Of a stretch of DNA of 64,000 nucleotides, positions 60,606 to 64,000 are shown one piece after another. A model generated the notes under the pieces. It worked only from the letters and a program-made list of their open reading frames with translations, was not told the origin of the DNA and searched no databases. Position 1 is the stretch's first letter; every line of letters starts with the position of its first letter. Both the position numbers and the translations under genes were made by a program. The stretch covers positions 124,001 to 188,000 of the forward strand of contig JAACPJ010000003.1 of assembly GCA_009995455.1 (NCBI GenBank), written 5' to 3'. Origin of the DNA: a bacterium (GTDB taxonomy: Bacteria; Patescibacteriota; Gracilibacteria; UBA4473).

Positions 60606-61139
60606 TTATTTTAAATACGCACTCCATTGATCATGGAATTTTTTCATTTTGGGAATAATCACGGCTTGGCAGTAAAGGCTTTCTGGGTTATCGCGGTAAA
60701 AGTTTTGGTGTTCATCGTCAGCGGCGTAAAAAGCTTCGTAAGGTTCAAGGGTCGTTACAACTGGGCTGTCGAGTGCGGCTTGAATTTCAGCGATAACGCT
60801 TTTGGCCGTTTTTAACTGCGTTTCATTGTGATAAAAAATAGCCGAACGATATTGCGGGCCCGTGTCGGCGCCCTGTTTATTAAGCGTAGTCGGGTTATGG
60901 GTGGTTAAATGGACCTTGAGTAAAGTTTCAAAAGAAATAACGGTTGGGTCAAAATCTATTTGAATGGCTTCAGCATGCTTGGTTTGCCCGCTGGCGACGG
61001 CATAGTAATCCGCTTTTTCTTGGGTGTCGCCACTAAAACCAGAGACAACTTTTTCAACGCCTTTTAAGTTTTGAAAAACCGCTTCGGTACACCAATAACA
61101 GCCACCAGCCAACGTTGCTTGTTCTAAATTATTGTTCAT
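60606..61139 (-). CDS. msrA: Peptide methionine-S-sulfoxide reductase
   Basis: A 177-aa MsrA with the catalytic motif GGCYWCTEAVFQNLKGVEKV (GCFWC in most relatives; Phe to Tyr here). Typical ASGQTKHAEAIQIDFDP and HQNFYRDNPE segments follow. It reduces the S epimer of methionine sulfoxide in damaged proteins. Its ATG lies inside the end of msrB (11-nt overlap), so the two are coupled to repair both epimers. Confidence 0.97.
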   Translation of the reverse strand: MNNNLEQATLAGGCYWCTEAVFQNLKGVEKVVSGFSGDTQEKADYYAVASGQTKHAEAIQIDFDPTVISFETLLKVHLTTHNPTTLNKQGADTGPQYRSAIFYHNETQLKTAKSVIAEIQAALDSPVVTTLEPYEAFYAADDEHQNFYRDNPESLYCQAVIIPKMKKFHDQWSAYLK

Positions 61140-61587
61140 CTGATTCTTTGATTAAAGCCAGTCCGTTAATGCAATAACGCAGCCCCGTATCGCCACCGAC
61201 ATCAGGAAAGACGTGCCCCAAATGGGCATCGCAAACTGCACATTGGGTTTCTATTCGAATCATGCCGTGTGATTCATCGAGAATATAATTAATTACATTC
61301 TCTTTTACTGGAGTCGTAAAACTCGGCCAGCCGGTGCCCGAATTGAACTTTGTTTGAGCATCAAATAATAACTCGTTGCAACACGCGCAGTGATAAAGCC
61401 CTGGATTTACGGCTTCGCATAACGGTGAAGAAAAAGGGGACTCCGTGCCGTGCTGACGGGTAACTCGGAAAGTCGCTTCATCGAGTAATTTATGCCACTC
61501 TTCAGGTTTTTTTTCAACCCGCCGATCGGGTGTTTTATTGCCCTTTTTAGAAAGTTGCATCACGGTGTTCCAGTTGAGTTCTGTCAT
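61129..61587 (-). CDS. msrB: Peptide methionine-R-sulfoxide reductase
   Basis: A 152-aa MsrB. Zinc site CxxC pairs are HCACCNELLFD and CAVCDAHLGH. The substrate loop is NSGTGWPSF, and the catalytic Cys is in GLRYCINGLAL. No signal peptide, so cytosolic. It repairs the R epimer, complementing the overlapping msrA. Confidence 0.97.
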   Translation of the reverse strand: MTELNWNTVMQLSKKGNKTPDRRVEKKPEEWHKLLDEATFRVTRQHGTESPFSSPLCEAVNPGLYHCACCNELLFDAQTKFNSGTGWPSFTTPVKENVINYILDESHGMIRIETQCAVCDAHLGHVFPDVGGDTGLRYCINGLALIKESDEQ

Positions 61588-61597
61588 GGTTTTAAGA

Positions 61598-62380
61598 TTA
61601 ATCAGCTATGGTTTGGGCTTTGTGAATTTGTTTTAAAAGTACTTTTTTCGGAATTAAGGGTTTGAGTTTAATAAGAATACGTGTCGCTAAATCGACACCA
61701 GTAATGACATCAAGGTCTCCATTCATCAGGCCTTTATAGCCCGCTTCTGCTACAGATCGTGAGCTGGCTGGGTGGCTAAACAGGGCGGTTTTATCCATAC
61801 CAGATCGGCCCCCAAAACCACTTTTGGTAGCGCCTGGCATCAAGTTTGTAACGGTGATGTTGTGCGCTTTAACTTCTTGCCATAACGCGTTGGAAAAAAA
61901 TTGCATGTAGGCCTTGCTTGCGTAATAGACGGCTTGTCCTGGCCCTGGTAAAAAGCTAGCGGTGGAAGACACATTTAAAATTTTGCCTTGTTTTCGTTTC
62001 ATCATGTCGGGTAAAAACAAACGACACAAGTAAGAAGGAGTGACCATGTTGACCATCATCATTGATTCATCTTTGGCCCATTCGCGTTTATAAAAATCGC
62101 CCACGCCACCAAAGCCAGCATTGTTAAACAAATATTTGATTTCAATGTTTTCGGCTTTTAGTTCGTCGTAAATTTCTTGAGCGGATTGTGGATCTGATAA
62201 ATCTTTTACGATTACTTTTACTTGAACGTCGTGTTTATCTTCTAGCTCTTTTTTGAGGGATTTAAGTTTATCTTCACTGCGAGCGACTATCACTAAATCC
62301 TTTTTAAGTTCAGCGTGAATATGAGCTAAATCTTGCCCTATACCTGAAGAGGCTCCGGTTATAAGGGCTACGTTTTTCAT
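61598..62380 (-). CDS. Short-chain dehydrogenase/reductase
   Basis: A 260-aa classical SDR: TGASSGIG (cofactor), NNAG motif, catalytic Ser (NVSSTASFLPGPG) and YxxxK (YYASKAY). I choose the ATG at 62380 (MKNVALITGA). The ORF-track start adds nine residues and is less likely. Substrate unknown. Located 10 nt upstream of msrB, so probably in one operon with the Msr genes. Confidence 0.92.
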   Translation of the reverse strand: MKNVALITGASSGIGQDLAHIHAELKKDLVIVARSEDKLKSLKKELEDKHDVQVKVIVKDLSDPQSAQEIYDELKAENIEIKYLFNNAGFGGVGDFYKREWAKDESMMMVNMVTPSYLCRLFLPDMMKRKQGKILNVSSTASFLPGPGQAVYYASKAYMQFFSNALWQEVKAHNITVTNLMPGATKSGFGGRSGMDKTALFSHPASSRSVAEAGYKGLMNGDLDVITGVDLATRILIKLKPLIPKKVLLKQIHKAQTIAD

Positions 62381-62530
62381 GAAATTTTGTAATTTTAAGT
62401 TCAAAAATATTATATATAAAAATATGTATTTAGCGAAATAAATAAATACTTTTTCAATTATTTCTGCAATGTGCTATTCTTGCAATTGTAAAAAAAACTC
62501 TGGCTACTTTTACTTAACCCGCTTCTCTTT

Positions 62531-63184
62531 ATGAATGCCAATCCTTCAAATACCGCAGATCCTTTTGCGAAAGCTTTACCAAAAGGTGTTTTTACCCGCA
62601 TTGCACCTAAACTTAAATACAAGTCTATAAAAAGCGGTGAAAGAATCGATATAACCGGGAAAATTTTTTTTCTGAAATCTGGAGAAATAGAAATTATTGG
62701 CCTGCATGAAGGTAAAGAAGTCGTGATTGAGACGCTTTTTTCGGGCGATTTATTTGGGGATTTTTTCCCAGAGAAAGCTAACTTAGTAGAAATTCAAGCG
62801 ATCTCACGGATGAGTAACAGTTTGTGTTATGTAACGACCCCTAACTTTTGGGAGATTATTGATACGACGCCTTACTTGGCCAAATTATTTATGAAGTACT
62901 TAATTGAGAAACAGGAACTCTATCACTATAAAATTTTTACGGCTCCGTTGCCGGCACGTCATAAGATTATGTATGAAATTGAACTGCTTGAAACCAAGCT
63001 GAAACAAAGTTTTTGGGGGAAGTTGTTTAATATTCCGCTGAAAATTTCACACGAACAATTAGCCCATAAAACAGGCCTCAACCGGGTTACGGTGACACGA
63101 GAATTACAAGCCTTAAAAAAAGAGGGCCGAGTGGTACTCGACCCTAAAACCAAAGGCGTTCATCTGCAAAGAAAGAAGGTTTAG
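62531..63184 (+). CDS. Crp/Fnr-family transcriptional regulator
   Basis: A 217-aa regulator: an N-terminal cyclic-nucleotide-type beta barrel (about 25-125) and a C-terminal winged HTH, ISHEQLAHKTGLNRVTVTREL. No Fnr-type cysteine ligands are seen, so it is not an obvious oxygen sensor. It diverges from the SDR-Msr operon with a ~150-nt intergenic region, and may regulate it; that is inference. Confidence 0.92.
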   Translation: MNANPSNTADPFAKALPKGVFTRIAPKLKYKSIKSGERIDITGKIFFLKSGEIEIIGLHEGKEVVIETLFSGDLFGDFFPEKANLVEIQAISRMSNSLCYVTTPNFWEIIDTTPYLAKLFMKYLIEKQELYHYKIFTAPLPARHKIMYEIELLETKLKQSFWGKLFNIPLKISHEQLAHKTGLNRVTVTRELQALKKEGRVVLDPKTKGVHLQRKKV

Positions 63185-63600
63185 GCTTCGTCTTCGTTTG
63201 CGTCTATATCCATGTCTGGGGCTTCAAGAAGTTGAATGTAGTAATCTTCAGAGCCATACAAAGTATAGAAATCAGTGTCTTGTGTTTTAGCGGCGTAAAC
63301 TTTTACGTCTTCGCCAATGTGTGAACTTAAATCACCAAAGCCCTCGACGCCCATTACTTTACCAACCGTTTCTTGTGACCAGCCCATAATTGCCGTGACG
63401 TGTTTTCCGCCAGCCATGATGTAGCATTCTCCGTCAGCAAAACAGCCCGTATTCACTTCTTCTAAAGGGGCGGTAAAGGTGGCCGCTTGATTGGTGTTCG
63501 GTGGAGTCGATGAATCTTCTTCTTCCATCATAACAGTATTACTACAAGCCATTAAAGCCATACTGAGAACTAATGTACCTGGCAAAACAATTGTTTTCAT
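63181..63600 (-). CDS. Small lipoprotein
   Basis: A 139-aa lipoprotein from ATG 63600 (MKTIVLPGTLVLSMALMACS, lipobox LMAC); the track's earlier start is unneeded. An acidic Thr-rich linker precedes CFADGECYIMAGGKHVTAIM and a beta-like domain. Unknown family. Its 3' end overlaps the convergent Crp-family gene by 4 nt. Confidence 0.7.
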   Translation of the reverse strand: MKTIVLPGTLVLSMALMACSNTVMMEEEDSSTPPNTNQAATFTAPLEEVNTGCFADGECYIMAGGKHVTAIMGWSQETVGKVMGVEGFGDLSSHIGEDVKVYAAKTQDTDFYTLYGSEDYYIQLLEAPDMDIDANEDEA

Positions 63601-63679
63601 GGTGATAAATTTATTTAATAGTTTTATATATACACAATTCAACGACAAGGGAATATTATTTGTGACTCTTCTGCGATTC

Positions 63680-64000
63680 TTAGTTTTTCTTTTGGCGGTA
63701 ATAATTCCAAATTAAATAAGCCACTAAGCTAACAAAAATGAGGTGTTCAATAATAGTAAAGGGCAAATTGGTATAAGAAATAGGGGAAATAAAAGGCGTA
63801 ATATCGAAGGGATAAAAGTGATTGTAAGCCGATTGCTGATGGGTGAGTAAATCTAGCACCGCGTGTGAGGCCATGCCGACAAAAAATGGCGTCCAGCTTT
63901 TTTTAAAAATCATGCAGCCCAATAATAGGGGCACTATCAATACAAATGAGTGTAGGGCTTCGGTCACTCCGTGAAGGGGAGATCGGTGAAACACGTAGTG
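63680..64000 (-). CDS. Membrane-bound metal-dependent hydrolase-like protein (YdjM/DUF457 type), partial
   Basis: The reading frame is open to the end of the window, so the start lies outside; the GTG at 63994 is probably internal. It has about three TM helices and conserved-looking histidines (HRSPLHGVTEALHSF, FFVGMASHAVLDLLTHQQ), as in YdjM-type membrane hydrolases. Only the C-terminal ~107 residues are visible. Confidence 0.65.
   Translation of the reverse strand, partial: HYVFHRSPLHGVTEALHSFVLIVPLLLGCMIFKKSWTPFFVGMASHAVLDLLTHQQSAYNHFYPFDITPFISPISYTNLPFTIIEHLIFVSLVAYLIWNYYRQKKN

Overview
This looks like a chromosomal segment of a bacterium from the Candidate Phyla Radiation (Patescibacteria), possibly near Peregrinibacteria/Gracilibacteria. 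That placement is an inference from gene style: short operons, many small secreted SLH, fasciclin and cysteine-rich proteins, and a very unusual stop-codon pattern. The code is standard in the sense that no gene needs TGA as a sense codon. However, TAA and TAG end nearly every gene, and I find TGA only twice, both times inside ATGA overlaps. About a dozen genes have a clear -10 box 6-9 nt before the start codon, which predicts leaderless mRNAs. I used that rule to correct several start codons in the ORF track.

Layout. 1-3420: end of an rRNA operon (16S-23S spacer, 23S, 5S, terminator), with long inverted repeats flanking 23S. 3.4-12.5 kb: M42 peptidase, YiiX-like hydrolase, RRM protein, two SLH proteins, PIF1-type helicase, four-fasciclin plus SLH surface protein. 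12.5-14.1 kb: a small accessory island with REP-like palindromes, a DUF2726-like protein and a PIN-like gene preceded by a 56-aa ORF absent from the ORF track. 14.2-24.2 kb: typA, an apparent leader-peptide attenuator before a cysteine-cluster gene, a second cysteine-cluster gene, a protein with repeated cysteine modules, several small envelope proteins, and MurA with an N-terminal HTH. 24.2-32.6 kb: low-complexity secreted protein, then pbpC and a giant alpha-2-macroglobulin lipoprotein. 32.6-38.5 kb: a ferredoxin/reductase pair behind a pseudophosphatase-propeller membrane protein, an SPFH protein, and an ECF sigma/anti-sigma operon. 38.5-50 kb: Upf1-like helicase, pilin, DUF305 protein, L-lactate dehydrogenase, PadR-PspC pair, DEAD-box helicase, a Fur-family regulator with a 31-bp palindromic operator and a His-rich membrane protein, CorA, and an acyltransferase-like protein. 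50-57.5 kb: glutamate-receptor-like channel protein, lipoprotein, YihY and AI-2E membrane proteins, response regulator and histidine kinase, ABC-F ATPase. 57.5-60.6 kb: two Ala-rich coiled-coil proteins of unknown function behind strong promoters. 60.6-64 kb: msrB-msrA, SDR, Crp/Fnr-family regulator, lipoprotein, and a membrane protein cut by the window edge.

Together the genes describe a cell that invests in its envelope: surface-layer and adhesion proteins, peptidoglycan synthesis coupled to protease trapping, pili, cysteine-rich secreted proteins, and methionine-sulfoxide repair. The least conventional items are the leaderless promoters, TGA avoidance, the leader-peptide attenuator, the Fur-type symmetric divergent promoter, the PIN/small-ORF pair, the HTH-MurA fusion and the Ala-rich pair.
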